DNA of 64,000 nucleotides from Larix kaempferi (lineage: Eukaryota; Streptophyta; Pinopsida; Pinales; Pinaceae). The stretch is taken from positions 516,001 to 580,000 of the forward strand of contig BSBM01001936.1 of assembly GCA_027924585.1 (NCBI GenBank), written 5' to 3'. The notes beneath the pieces are model-generated. The model was not told where the DNA came from. It did no database searches and saw only the letters and a program-made list of their open reading frames with translations. Numbering within the stretch: position 1 is the first letter of the stretch; each line of letters opens with the position of its first letter. A program made the translations under genes and the position numbers. Below, piece by piece: positions 36,002 to 47,880 of the stretch.

Positions 36002-36013
36002 TGGTATTAGATC
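36002..36013 (+). other. Primer-binding site, degenerate
   Basis: TGGTATTAGATC differs at two positions from the usual TGGTATCAGAGC and directly follows the LTR. Confidence 0.85.
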
Positions 36014-39000
36014 TTTTATGAAGTGTCGCTTCCGGTTATGATCTAGCTCTTGAACCATTGTTGTTGAAACTCGAAAGGGTTTCTAGTTCTGGTATTTCTG
36101 TGCATTTCTGGGCTGTGGGAGGTGTTCCATTGCGTCTGAAGCATCGTTTCCATTGGGAAATAGTTTTTGTTTGATCGAAAACGATTCCCGGTTGCTCCAG
36201 AAACGCGTATTTCATTAGATTTGAAGATACATCTGGGAAAGCCTTATTGTCCCAACAGAAAGAAAAGTCCAAGCCTCCCAAGAAACAAAATTTTCGCAAT
36301 AATAAGTCAAACAAGGGTCCCAAACCCTCTTAGTCAGCTCCTTCTTTAAAAAATGACAAAGGATCCAAGCCAAAAGGCAAGAAAACTGAGCGTCATTGCA
36401 ACTATTGCGGGAAAGATAATCATGATGAATCTAAGTGTTTCAAGAAGATGGAAGCCTTGGAAGCAGCAATGAACAAGCACCACATCAACCTAGATTCGCC
36501 TTCAGAATCTGCCTCTCATGGACATGCACTTTGTGCTTCTGGTTATTCTTATAATGCATCTTCTTCTTCTACTTCAAATGAATGGCTCATTGATTCTGGA
36601 GCATCTTATCATATGGCTAAGAATCAAGCCATCTTCTCTACTATGCATGAATGTAACACCAAACAAATATTTGTTGGTGATGATAGATCTCTAAGTGTTG
36701 TAGGAGCTAGAACAGTTCCAGTAGATAATGGTCATTTTAGTGATGTACTGTGTTCCAAGAATTTCCTGCAATTTGTTTTCAGTCTATCAGATCACTCATT
36801 TTGGTGAAGGTAAAACTATGACCTTTACAACTCACCAAGTTGTAATCAAGGATTTTGAAGATCCTCAACAGGTCCTAGCTACCGAAATTGTTGATGATAT
36901 TACCAGGTTGTACAAGTTTAACAACTTTGGGTCATCACCTTTCCCTTCAGTTTTTGTTGCTCATAGTGATAACTTGAGCAAACTTTGGCATGAGCGATTT
37001 GGTCACTTAAATTATCGCTCATTGCAACAACTATGTAAAGAAAATATGGTGACAAGTCTTTCGATGGTATCTTGCAGAGATGGTGTTTGCTCCGGTTGTG
37101 TACTCGGAAAACATCATCGGGATAGTTTTGACAAACATGCCTCTTGGCACGCCTCGGTTCCCTTGGAGCTTGTGCATAGTGACTTGTGTGGTCCTCTTCC
37201 ATCTGCTTGCTTTTCTGGTTTCAAATATTTCTTAACTTTCATTGATGATTACACCAGATGCACTTGGGTTTATTTCCTAAAACTTAAGAGCGACGTATTA
37301 ACATGTTCTTGGCCTACAAGGCCCTTGTTGAAAAACAATCTGGTCATCAAATTATTAAGTTAAGATCTGACAATGGAGGAGAATATGTTAACAAAAAGTT
37401 CACTACTTTCTGCACTGAACAAGGCATCCAACAACAACACACTGTTCCATATACACCACAACAAAATGGTGTAGTTGAGCGAAAGAACCACACCTTAAAA
37501 GAAATGGCTAATTGTATGATCCAATCTAAGGGACTAAGTCTTCAATTTTGGGTTGAAGCCATAAATTGTACAAATTAAATAGTTAATCGCCCCCCCACTA
37601 AAGCATTATAAGGTATAACACCGGAAGAAGCATGGAGTAAAACTAAACTTTATGTAAGTCACTTCCGTGTGTTTGGTAGTGAAGCATGGGCTCACATTCC
37701 GGATGAAAAACGGAAAGCATTGCAGCCTAAAAGTCAAAAGTGCATATTTGTTGGATATTCTGAAGATGTAAAAGGTTATAGACTTCTTCAACCACATTCT
37801 CATGATATAATCATTAGAAGAGATGTTAAATTTAATGAAAATCTCTTGGCCTGCGAGCCTAACTCGGCGATTGTGCCATCTTTGGCCTGCGAGCCTGATT
37901 CGGCGTTTGTGCCTTCTTCTTCTTCTTCCAATTTCCTTGACAGGTTTCCAACTCCAGTTTCTGATGATGACAATGAGGATGAAAATCGACCTCCGCCTGC
38001 TCATGTTCCTCTAGTTGCACTAGCACAAGTGCTTCCTCGATGGGTCTAGTCAACATGTGAAGCAGCTGGTGATCTTGCCGGTGATCCTAGAGATCAACGT
38101 CGAACACATTCTCAGTTTCAGCGAGCCTCTTCTCTTTTGGCTCAAGTTTTCGAGAATCATGATCCATAAAATTTTGCAGAAGATTCAGGAAATCCATATT
38201 GGGATGCCGCTATGGATGAAGAATATCGTTCCTTAATGGCGAATGATACTTGGGATCTTGTACCTCTTCCAAAAGGAAGAAAACTTGTCAAATGTAAATG
38301 GGTCTACAGAACTAAGTATCCATCAGATGGAAGTGTTGAAAGACTTAAGGCAAGGTTAGTTGCCAAAGGTTTTTCCCAAGTTGAAGGGATTGAATACAAT
38401 GAAACCTTTGCTCCCGTCGCAAAAATGAACTCCATCCGCCTTGTTCTTTCCCTTGCAGCCTTACATAACTGGGAAGTCCATCAAATGGATGTCAAGTCTG
38501 CCTTCTTACATGGTGATTTACAGGAGGAAATTTACATGGAACAACCTCCTGGATATGTTCAGAATAACTCTAGCCTTGTCTGTCGCCTTAAGAAATCCTT
38601 ATATGGCCTTAAGCAAGCTCCTAGAGCTTGGTATGCCAAAATGGATAACTTTCTCCTTGACACTGGTTTTTCTGCCATTCTGACCCCAATGTCTATACCA
38701 AGAAAGTAGGAAACCATCTCATCATACTTGTTCTATATGTTGATGACCTTATTCTTACTGGTAGTGACCCTAAGCTTATAACCCATGTGAAATCCAGTCT
38801 TAACCAAAATTTTGAAATGTCAGACTTAGGACATTTGCATTATTTTCTTGGTCTCCAAGTCCTGCAAACCAAAGAAGGCATCTTTCTTTCTCAGTCTAAG
38901 TATGCTTGTGACCTTCTTTGTCACTTTCACATGGAAGATTGTACACCAGCCCCTTCTCCCTTTTAGTCTGGAGTCAAAATTTCTGCCACTTGTACTTCAC

Positions 39001-39640
39001 CTGAAGTCGATGCCACCTTATATCGTCAGCTTGTTGGTAGTCTCTTATACTTGACTCATTCTCGTCCTGACCTTTCCTTTTCCGTTGGTCGTGTTGCCCG
39101 TTATATGCAGACACCTCATGAAATTCACTGGAAACAGCTAAAAGAATACTTTGATATATTCGAGGTACAGTTCAGTTTGGGATTCATTACAGTACAGGGG
39201 GGAAACCTTTCTTGGTTGGTTTCACTGATTCAGATTGGGCCAGTGATCCTGATGATCGAAATTCTACTGTAGGTTATGTTTTCAGTATGGGATCTGGACC
39301 TATTACTTGGGCTTGTAAGAAACAACAAGCTCTTGCTCTTTCTTCAGCAGAGGCAGAATATTGAGCAGCAGTTAATGCCAACCAGGAAGCTTTATGGCTT
39401 TGACAGATCCTTTCATAGTTTGGATTCGAGCAGCAGCAGACACAGTTCTACATCAACGCAGCAAACACATTGAGCTACATATGCACTTCATCAGAAATCT
39501 TGTTCATGATCGTGTTCTTGAAGTGCTCTTTTGCCCTACAGATGATCAAGTTGCAAACATCTTCACCAAGTCTCTTACATAAGCGAATTTTTCTAAACTT
39601 CGATCTATGTTAGGAGTTCAGGAACTTGTCATTAAGGGGG
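36014..39640 (+). pseudogene. Copia gag-pol, gag mostly deleted, many frame breaks
   Basis: Only the end of Gag remains, with a CCHC knuckle HCNYCGKDNHDESKC (about 36395-36440). The protease motif EWLIDSGASYHMA follows near 36580. After a frameshift near 36770 comes the pre-integrase region (LWHERFGHLNYRSLQQL) with CSGCVLGKHHRD. The integrase core has D in FIDDYTRCTW, D in LRSDNGGEY, and E in GVVERKNHT. Another frameshift lies near 37300 and stops lie at about 37577 and 38047. RT starts at about 38212 (WVYRTKYPSDGSVERLKARL, QMDVKSAFLHGDLQEEIYM) and continues in another frame with LYVDDLILTG. RNase H (TDSDWASDPDDRNST, SSAEAEY) is also broken. The single pol order and knuckle are normal for copia; the element is inactive. 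Confidence 0.92.
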
Positions 39641-39718
39641 GATAGGCTCTAATGCCTCCTTCCTTCTCCTAATAGTGTCACTTTTGTAAATCCTTCAATC
39701 CTATCCCAAGTTGTTCTT

Positions 39719-39727
39719 AAGGGGGGA
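39719..39727 (+). other. Polypurine tract
   Basis: AAGGGGGGA ends at the 3' LTR boundary. Confidence 0.85.
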
Positions 39728-40185
39728 TGTTAGGATATTTAGACACTTAAGAGTCATTTAAGATCAACTTGTTTAATATATCCATTAGGGATAGTGTGTT
39801 TCTTTAGTATGCATTAGTATGCATTTGTAAATACTTAATCCGATGGTCACCATATGTTCCCGACATAGAGTGATCCGACGGCTCAACTTCTCTTAGATCA
39901 AACCTAACCTTGATCCATGGCTTAACACCCGATTGGTCCATGATCTCTATTTAAAGAGCATGGAGGGTCATTGTCTAGTTGATCGATTATGAGAAGCTCA
40001 TTTGTAACTTTCTTTCTTTGCATAATAAATTGTCCCATAGAAGCTATTTGGCCGGGGCCGTGGAGTGTTTCCCTCAAGAGGGTTTAAACCACGTCAAAAC
40101 ATCAGTGTGTTGATCTGTGATCTGTTTGTGTGAAGTGGTTTCTCTTGGTGTTTGGTCCTTTGGTAGTACCCTGTGTACCCGAACA
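39728..40185 (+). repeat. 3' LTR of copia element (458 bp)
   Basis: Aligns end to end with 35554-36001. It has one 10-bp internal duplication (TTAGTATGCATTAGTATGCATT). Confidence 0.94.
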
Positions 40186-40190
40186 ATTAC

Positions 40191-40533
40191 TAACCTTGCA
40201 AGTTCAAAATCAGAGCTATGCAGAATATCCAAGCTCATACAATCACCTCGCAAGTCCAAAATCCGTGCTCAATGTGCCGCAAGAAAAGAAAATGTGAAAA
40301 TCATGGTGAGAGTGTGCAGTTTATATAGCTTGACATTCGTCCCTGTTTCCATAAAAACTGAAACCTATATTTTTCGTCCCTATATCGACGAATGTTCATG
40401 GAACTTTAAAAAACGTGGATATTGCCATGATTTTTCCGCCCTGACAAAAAAAATTAAAACATCATTTGTTTAACCCACGAATGTTGAAAACGTGAAAAAG
40501 TTTCATGGAACAATCCGCCCATATGTAGTAGTG
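40191..40533 (-). mobile_element. CACTA terminus and subterminal repeat region
   Basis: It ends in CCATATGTAGTAGTG at 40519-40533, which reads CACTACTACATATGG on the minus strand. Subterminal motifs around TTCGTCCCTATA, ACGAATGTTCATGG, CCACGAATG and ACGTGG occur in both orientations. This is the transcription-start side of the TNP2 gene. The 3-bp duplication cannot be confirmed because the other end is missing. Confidence 0.75.
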
Positions 40534-41099
40534 TCTGTCAAACCTAGGGTTCGACTTATACAACCAACAAAAACCCCACATGCATCAACATTTTCAATAC
40601 ACTGCAAGCAGTGTAATGTCTCACCCAAGACTCACGTAGGAAATTATACAGAAACTTGAATTATTGTTGTGCGGGAAGGAATGGGTTCTTTATGCTTTAC
40701 ATGTAACCATTTATTTACTTAGTATGCATAAATACAATCCTCTTACTAACATTCACTCATTGAAATTACTAAGAAAACATCATAAATCCATACATAAACA
40801 CAGTGCATAGAATACATGTGAGACAACAACTTCATTATATTAATGGAAAAAATTAGCTACAACCATACATGACTAAAAAAATCAAATCAATAGCTTAATG
40901 CTTATCATATATCAAACTTAGTACTGCAGAACATATATTTACAAAATAGGCACAAAACCAAAATCCCCACCCAACCCTTTACAAAAATAAGCCTTATATA
41001 GGATAAGTTTCCCAAAACTACAAACTATTGATAGCACACAATTGTTAACTGAAATCGATGCGCAGTGTAACTAAAATTATCATGCAGTGCAGCTGATAA
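40534..41099. other. No gene seen
   Basis: AT-rich flank outside the CACTA terminus. It includes the first copy of the ~85-bp repeat described at 40785-40870. Confidence 0.45.
40785..40870. repeat. ~85-bp direct repeat, copy 1
   Basis: CATACATAAACACAGTGCATAGAATACATGTG...TTCATTATATTAATGGAAAA...TACAACCAT matches 44087-44165 in the same orientation. Confidence 0.75.
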
Positions 41100-43900
41100 A
41101 AGACTTGGGCACCAATAGGCCCCCAACACTATATCATGGCTTGTCCCGAGCCACTCTTCAATCCTTGAAGATATCCTACTGGACCGAAGGCAACACTGTG
41201 GTAATTTTTGCAGTAAATGCAAATGCATGTGTCTCTAGATCTCCTACTTCCTCTATCAGACGCTCAAAATCGACGTTGAATTCGGTACTCTTCTCCAATG
41301 TCGCAAATTGTGGATGTAGTTGCTTGGACTCTCCAAGCTCCACAACCATCTTGGACTTTCAATGCACTTCGAATACTTTCTAATACTCTGCTTCTAATTT
41401 ATCCTAGAGATACATTATATGTGAGATGGTTTGTTGTTTCTTAGCATGGATAATGGCTATCTGCATTGTCAGATTTGATATTTCTTTCATTGCTTCGATG
41501 CAATTAGAAACAGGTAGACCCCTGACTGATTGCTTTTTCATTTTTACTTGGTCTTCAGCTTTCTAATATATTCCTCATTCTCAATGACCTCTGGTGGTTC
41601 CTACAAGTATGTCCATAAGTTGAAGCTAGTGTTAACCCACTGCGTCATTCCTTGCCTCGTTGAAATGTTTCTTCGGCCTGCATGATTTTCTTCTTCAGTT
41701 CACCATCCTATGGAGTCTCTTAGGTCTCCAGTCATTCTTTCAAGACAATGTTCTAGGTGCCAAGTCTTGTGATCAGTGTATTTACTTCCTCTCACTGATC
41801 GTCAGCTGATTCTAGTACAACTATTGTGGATTGTGGTTCTTCTCACATGGTGAGATACAGATTCTCTATTGTCAATTCTAGGGTTGCATGTGTGACCACT
41901 TCTTTTGCGTTCTTCTGTTCTATCTCGATGTATGCTCGAATCAAGTCCAGCTGGAGTGCACCCATCGCTTGTGTCATGACTAACATATAGTCCTGAAGTT
42001 GTTGGAATGGTACTTGCGACAAGTTGAATTGAAAGTCAATGCATCTTTGTACTATGGATGTATAAGCTTTTGCTTCATTGACTTTCACAACAAGGGGGTC
42101 AATAGTCAACACCACCCATTATGTGGCATGCCTTCTTTGTTGTTGAGTGTCCTGCACCATTTCTTCTATAGTGTCTATGACATCCATACTAGAGCCTCCT
42201 TGGCTCAGGTTGGCTAGTTGCAATTTACTTTTAAGCTTGACGGGTTTCTTGGTTGAATCCAAGTGAAGTACCTACTATGAGTCCAGGTTGACTTCAATTG
42301 TACTTATTATATTTTGGAGTGCTAGTTCTTGTTTAGCCTCCCCTTTCATCTCTGTGAAGTTCCACATCCTCTCTCTATGCTATTTTGGTGAAGGGGTGCG
42401 ATCTAGTGACCTGCCTTCATGTAGCTCTTGTTGTTCATGTGCCTTCTTCTCCTCTTTCTCCTATTGATCCTCTATATCTGAGGTCATAATTAGATTGCAC
42501 CTCTACTTCTTCTTTTTAGTTTCTGTGCTTCTTGATATTCCTTCTTGGTCTTTCGTCTTCCTCTTCTCTTGAATTTTGGGTGAACCGTGCAACATAGTTC
42601 CTTTCAGGTCGGTCTTCTTCTTCTTTTGCTGCCCCTTAGGGGTGTCCAATATCTCAACATCAGAGTCAGGTAGGAGATAGTACACTAGCAGCTTGTCCTC
42701 CATCCAATCCTTAATGTCTTCTTCATTAATGGAGAAGGACATTATCACCATCCTACCATGAAACTTTCTGCAGGGTGAGATAAACACGTTGTGTGCATTC
42801 ATGGTGAGGCATACCATGGACTCATACTTGTCTATCAAGTATGAAGGAATTATGTATGACTCAGTTGTAACTTGAATCGTTTATGTATACCATGTATGAA
42901 ACGATATGGTTGTTGAATTTTGCACTTCCTTATTCTTAGTAACCTGCCAGATGCTGAAATTTGGTGCCAGAAAGTCCTCATACACCTTTGTGTCGAACTG
43001 TTCCCACTTAGGTGGCTTCTAGACGATCATGGAATTTATCAGGAGGACCCAAATAAAATGAATCTTTTCCTAGATATTGCGCCTCCAGGAAATCTTCAAT
43101 GAAATCCTGCAACAAATATCTTACCTCATTTATTTTGATTCCCTGGGTATATATATCTGTGGTGAACAACATGCCCACTAGGTACCTATCCTTACAGCAC
43201 TTGTGCACCACCTTTCCCACAAGCACTTGTGTGACGAATTGAATGTCATGTTGCTTGATGGAGGGAATTACTATGCCTATAGTACCTCTGTGTGTACGAT
43301 ACTTGTGGTATGCCTTCGCTTCTTGAAGGTCGTGTTCTTTGATCGCTTCCCTGTGGTATTCTCCTTAGTTTCCTAGGCTGCTTACTTTTCAGATCAGGGA
43401 TTCATCAATAGCATATGGATGGTCCAACCACAAATAGTCTCATCTTGCACAATAAGAACCTTATGCACCACAGAATACTATACCAGCACCCAAAAATGGC
43501 ACTTCTAAGAGTGACATGATGCCGAAGCGGAACAATTTCTTCTCCCATTTATGCACTATGAATGCTTCTAACCCATCAATGTCCTATTGAACCACCGCAT
43601 ACTTAAATAAGAGAAGGTTGGGAAATGTTGCATCATCCTGCAAATTTAAATACATGAATGTCATCAATGGTACTTGGCCCAACAATAGCCCTCAAATTTC
43701 TACTCGGATGTCCATTTCCACAATAGGCACGGGCATCTCTAATGGATTCACCGCCTTGGTATTTTTTTTTGCTTTGGTCACTATGGAGGTTGACATATTA
43801 CCCCACTCTTTAACTTCCTCTATGCTTGGATATGCAAGTTTCTTCACACTCAACCCTGCAACTCTTAGACCATGATCTCAAAAATCTCTCTACGTGTAGC
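41100..43900 (-). pseudogene. Unrecognised protein pseudogene, several frames
   Basis: Minus-strand translation gives a long series of coherent but interrupted segments. They are a start near 43,800-43,560 (AVNPLEMPVPIVEMDIRVEI, then HKWEKKLFRFGIMSLLEVPF), 43,226-43,008 (DRYLVGMLFTTDIYTQGIKI, DKFHDRLEA), 43,000-42,503 (YEDFLAPNFSIWQVTKNKE, IDKYESMVCLTMNAHNVFIS, HGRMVIMSFSINEEDIKDWM, then a Lys-rich tail), and 42,115-41,843, which resembles a helical or coiled-coil domain. Stops and frameshifts separate them. Composition and continuity argue for a real ancestral gene of at least 600 codons, but I do not recognise the family. It may be a non-structural ORF of a large mobile element, since it is bracketed by short direct repeats. 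Confidence 0.5.
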
Positions 43901-44086
43901 TCGACACTCTATCTGCACTCAGCTCGACATTCTATCTTGGGTCCAAACGACCTTCTTATACGGGCGCTACTAAATTTAAACTTAACGTGGATATTCAATG
44001 GCATATTTTGTCATAACTGCCAATGTGTACCCTACAATATAGGGAATCGACATTTATAGACCATAATCCATCAAATTGTGTTGCAT

Positions 44087-44165
44087 GATACATAAACACA
44101 ATGTGTAGAATACATGTGATACAATGGCTTCATTGTATTATTGGAAAAACTTGGATACAACCATT
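44087..44165. repeat. ~85-bp direct repeat, copy 2
   Basis: GATACATAAACACAATGTGTAGAATACATGTG...TTCATTGTATTATTGGAAAA...TACAACCAT; partner of 40785-40870. Confidence 0.75.
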
Positions 44166-44187
44166 GATCCATTCCAGTAGTTGGAAT

Positions 44188-44649
44188 TGTTGTCGGATGC
44201 TAACATCAACTGTGATAAGTCATCGAATTCGACACAACTTCGACAAGTTCAGCAACCTCAACAGTCTCGCGACATCGACATGCAGCGTAGACTTGCGATT
44301 GTCGAACTACGATAGATTGTCTCTATGTCTTCCAGTTGACTGTAACGGTTGAACTTCTGAAACCATTCTAACTTCTATTGTAACTGAACGTAATGGGAAG
44401 GAACCCAAGCATCTCATCACTCTATATAAGCATGCAAAATATTGTAATATACATCGTATGATATTATGATCTTTACATCCAGTAATAGAGAAATCAATTT
44501 GCATTCTTGCATATTGTCTGTGAGTGTATTTTTATGTGCATACTGTATTCCTACTTTGCTTATTTGCATTCTTATGCTTCCACCATAATAGAGAAGACTC
44601 ATTCAGTTGAATTGTTGTCCCCCTCATGCACCTCGGTGCATGCAGATCA
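44188..44649 (+). repeat. Probable 5' LTR of gypsy element D
   Basis: TGTTGTCGG...GATCA, 462 bp, followed one base later by a primer-binding site. CTCTATATAAGC near 44420 is a good TATA element. The left border is inferred from TG and has no second copy to compare. Confidence 0.65.
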
Positions 44650-44650
44650 T

Positions 44651-44662
44651 TGGTATCAGAGC
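44651..44662 (+). other. Primer-binding site of gypsy element D
   Basis: TGGTATCAGAGC, complementary to the initiator Met tRNA 3' end. Confidence 0.88.
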
Positions 44663-44779
44663 AATTGGCTTGATTCAGAGCTTAAGTTATGCATAGACAC
44701 TTCCATCGAAGTTACCTGACTTATGTCGGTTCAAACACGCTCGCAAACACAGCAATCTAGGTAGTCACTACCTCCAGAG

Positions 44780-44901
44780 ATGGCAGAAGAAACAGGCGAT
44801 AGACATGAAATTAACAAATCACAGCAACTCATAGAGCAAGCGCTGGCTCGACAACGAACTCATATCTTCTCCCAATTCAATGAGATTATCACGCGATTTG
44901 T
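44780..44901 (+). pseudogene. gypsy element D Gag, N-terminal piece
   Basis: ATG at 44780 opens a frame MAEETGDRHEINKSQQLIEQ that runs to FNEIITRF and is then cut by copia element A at 44902. The frame resumes at 51474 after the insertion. Confidence 0.7.
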
Positions 44902-45592
44902 TGTTGATGTATATGTAACTTTGGAATGTATTTCACCCATGTATTTCATCTATGTATATTGTACTCCTATAGAGATGTTATTATTCCTCTACACAGAATT
45001 GTTTGTATTCCTATAGAGATGTTATTACTCCTCTATACGGAAGTGTCGTCATTTATATTGTAAGTGTCGTAACTTATACTTGATGGGTTATTAGACCACA
45101 TTGTTGGGGTCAGCCCTGTATAAGTCATGTGGGTTGAAAGGTTATTAGACCACCATATTGGGGGTCGGCCATGTGGGTCAAAGGGTTATTAGAACACCCT
45201 ATTGGATGTCAGCTCAATCAGCATTATGTTATGTGGTTAAGTTAAGGCCGACCTAGTAAAGGTTATTAGGCAAGTCAAGTCATGTATAAATAGAGTGTGG
45301 GAGGCACTCTATTTGATCATTCTATTCTCACACACACTCTTTGGAGAGTGGCACACTTGTGGAGGAGGAGAAGCTGCTTCTAGGAGATGTCTATATCTTA
45401 TTATTGGGTTGTATCATTGCTCTATCTATCTCTGAGGAAGTTATTGGGGTTTTTCACCTTTATGGTTTTTTCTAAGTAAACTCTGTGTCTCTTGTGTGCT
45501 TGCATTATTGTGTCCATGATTGATATGTTGTACATGTTGTTCTCTCAGTTAAAATCCTAGATCAGATTGAAGTAAATTCTGAAAAACTAACA
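44902..45592 (+). repeat. 5' LTR of element A (691 bp)
   Basis: It contains TATAAATAG at 45285 overlapping a perfect 10-bp inverted repeat (45288-45314). A nearly duplicated TTCCTCTA(C/T)A..GAA(T/G)TG.TTGTATTCCTATAGAG block lies in U3 near 44965-45040. Confidence 0.9.
45285..45314 (+). promoter_or_regulatory. TATA box with overlapping perfect inverted repeat (element A 5' LTR)
   Basis: AAATAGAGTG - 7 nt - CACTCTATTT at 45288-45314, starting inside TATAAATAG. The 3' LTR repeats it at 51168-51194 with one loop change. Elements B and C keep the pairing with different bases. Confidence 0.8.
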
Positions 45593-45604
45593 TGGTATCA
45601 GAGC
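45593..45604 (+). other. Primer-binding site of element A
   Basis: TGGTATCAGAGC directly after the LTR. Confidence 0.92.
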
Positions 45605-46247
45605 TAGCCTGAAAGAAGGCATGGTATGGCATGTATGACACTTGTTGCACTTGCAATGCTAGGGCTTGATATAGCAAAAACCAGTCATCGTAGTACTTTC
45701 TCTATAAATCCATTTTGGAGAGGTTTTTGGCTCTGAAACGTTTACAGGCCAAATTTCAGATCTGCATGTACCTTGTGTCCAAAGGAAAACTTCTAATTCA
45801 TTGTACTTTGTGTTTTATGATCTATACAATCTAGGGTTTCTGCCTCTTCCATATCTGATTCATAAACAGGTGACCTAGGGAAAAAGGTCATAACTTGGGC
45901 TAGGAAGATCCAAATGAAATTTTGTAAAATGTGACAGGTAGTGCATGGATTGTATGTTTTCAGGTAACTTTTTCAAAGGCCTAAACGGAACCAGTGACAC
46001 CTGGTGCGCCATACAAGTTCACTCTCCTGTTTTATCCCATAAACAGTACATGTTGCGACACTTGGAATAACTCTCTCTTAGAGAATCCAATTGAGGTCAG
46101 ACCTATGGGGTTGGAAATATGATAGGTCAGGTTACCATAGGTAGAAGTTTCAGACCCTGTGGATTAGAAAGTTCGTAGTTACACTAGAAACAATCAGGTG
46201 CATATTTCTATCAAAACACAATTATTTTTTAGCACCTTCATTCATGG

Positions 46248-46570
46248 CTTCGGGAATTTAGGGTTTCGGAGAAAGTTGGAAATTTTGTAACCGAAGACCA
46301 CGACTGAATGCTACTCATCAAAATCGAAATTTAGAGACCAAGTTCAAATTTTTTGGTTGGGCAGAAGGCCATGCTTGATCAAACCCTAGTTTGGGACTTT
46401 GATCGGAAAAGTGAAAAATTAGGGCTTCTGCAAAAGTTGGAATTTTTGAAGTCTGTGACCACGGCTGGAAGCTCCTCAGAAAAATCAAAGTTAAGAGCTT
46501 TGGATTGAACCTTTTCATTGGGAAGAAGGGTGGGATTTATCAAACCCTAGTTCAGGATCCTGTCCAGAAG
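46248..46570. repeat. ~165-bp tandem duplication in the leader of element A
   Basis: Two copies share AGTTGGAA.TTTT, GACCACG(A/G)CTG, a CAAA(A)TC block, GGGCAGAAGG / GGGAAGAAGG and ATCAAACCCTAGTT. One copy of the same unit exists in the leaders of B (about 52,680-52,850) and C. Confidence 0.75.
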
Positions 46571-46754
46571 ATCCAGAAGATTCAAAGGCAATTTTGAGGG
46601 GTGAAAAATTTGCAATTTTCAAATTCTAAGTATACCAGCTTGATCATCTCATCAAGGCACATCTTTCTATCATTTCAGAAGTTTGAAATTCAAAGTTTGA
46701 ATTTTTAGGGTTTCTCTGACAAACCCTAATCCAGCTCCAGATCCAGTTTCTTCA

Positions 46755-46880
46755 AATCAAGTGGATTGGGTTAATCCTAGAAGAGAATGGATTGGTGACC
46801 TGCATAAGTGGAGAAGTTACTATTTCAGAGGGAGATGAAGCTAAGGCCTTTGATAAGAAGATTACAAGCAATCTCGACAG
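46755..46880 (+). pseudogene. Gag stub of element A
   Basis: ATTGGGTTAATCCTAGAAGAGAATG... aligns with the part of element B Gag around IGLILEENELDTYIREE. Everything before and most of what follows is deleted. The left deletion border lies at AAGTGG, just before the B start region. Confidence 0.75.
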
Positions 46881-47880
46881 GTATGACTTATCCAGTTATG
46901 TTATTCCTATATCAAGTTAGAATACTACCTTGTGATAGGATCTCTTATATAAGTATACATGGCATGATTGATAATGATCATTCATAGGTTTGAATAATCA
47001 TGGGTTTATGCATATTATGTCTCTTATCTTGATTGATGATTTGACTAACCATAAGAGTCTTATGATCAAATAAGAGTATGCATGAGTAAAATAAGTCTTC
47101 CCTGAAACCTTGAATACTAATGTTTATTATTTGTGTTTGAAATGATCATGACTATACATGTTTAAGATTATTGTGTTTTGATAGTATTAAGATTATACTA
47201 ATGAATGTGTGATTATGTATGAGACCTCGAGGATAACACAATGATGATACTAATAAGCATGCATAGTGATTAAGGATGGATATAAGTTCAAGGATAGGTA
47301 ATCTAGGAAGCAAAGATCAAGAGGGAGCACACTTCAGTAGTTTCTGCAAGGATGCAGATATTCAGAAGGAGTTGACTACTTCTCACAATCCACATTAGAA
47401 TGGAGTTACAGAAAGGAAGCAAATACTGAGAGGGAGTCAACCCTACAACCAAACAAAGATAAGTATTTGAATTGTCATTTCTTACATATTTGTTTGTTTA
47501 AATAACGTTGTTCAATGATGTATAGGCTTATGTTCCTAGACTTAGGTTGTGTATTATGCATATTAGAATAATTGCATTAACGAAAAGTATACTACTAATA
47601 TGCATGTGATGGGTAAGTGGCCTATGGCACTGTACAACATTCCATTTCTACTTATCTAGAATGAAACCTCTTTGCTGACATGTTGGGAGTAGTGCAAACT
47701 CTTAACAATGTTCTGGTAGAGATTGGAAGGCATCTAGAAAGTTACAGGATATGGATGAATGTTGTATTGAATCATTGGCTAAAATAATTGCATGACTGTA
47801 TGACATATTTCTTTATGTGTAAGAATTTGTTTTGGAAACTATGAGATGTTTCTAATCATGCAATTTAAATTTTTTTGTAG
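46881..47880 (+). other. Intron-like spacer of element A (1,000 bp)
   Basis: It starts CGACAG|GTATGACTT and ends TTTTTTTGTAG|GAAAGATC. It is AT-rich and has no ORF. It is collinear with 54552-55446 in element B, whose ends are CCAG|GTATGTTT and TTGTTTTGTAG|GAAAGATT. It occupies the place where copia elements encode integrase. Confidence 0.65.

Larger units (their letters stand above)
35554..40185 (+). mobile_element. Ty1/copia retrotransposon inserted in the CACTA element
   Basis: Both LTRs (448 and 458 bp) start TGTTAGGATATTTAGAC and end GTGTACCCGAACA. A perfect ATTAC duplication flanks the element. By eye the LTRs differ at about 17 sites plus a 10-bp AGTATGCATT duplication in the 3' LTR, so it is moderately old. 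The internal order protease-integrase-RT-RNase H identifies copia. Most of gag has been lost. Confidence 0.95.
15273..40533 (-). mobile_element. Large CACTA (En/Spm) element, minimum extent, with nested insertions
   Basis: The 5' end on the minus strand is the CACTACTACATATGG terminus at 40533. TNP2 (34365-29757) and the SET-TNPA gene (19175-15273) follow in the order usual for En/Spm elements. Removing the copia insertion (35,554-40,185, target duplication ATTAC) joins the terminus region to the TNP2 side without loss. The LTR element at 22,718-25,956 is another later insertion. The opposite terminus is not identifiable, so the element is truncated, or its left end is too diverged, or it lies before 15.3 kb. 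Confidence 0.6.
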
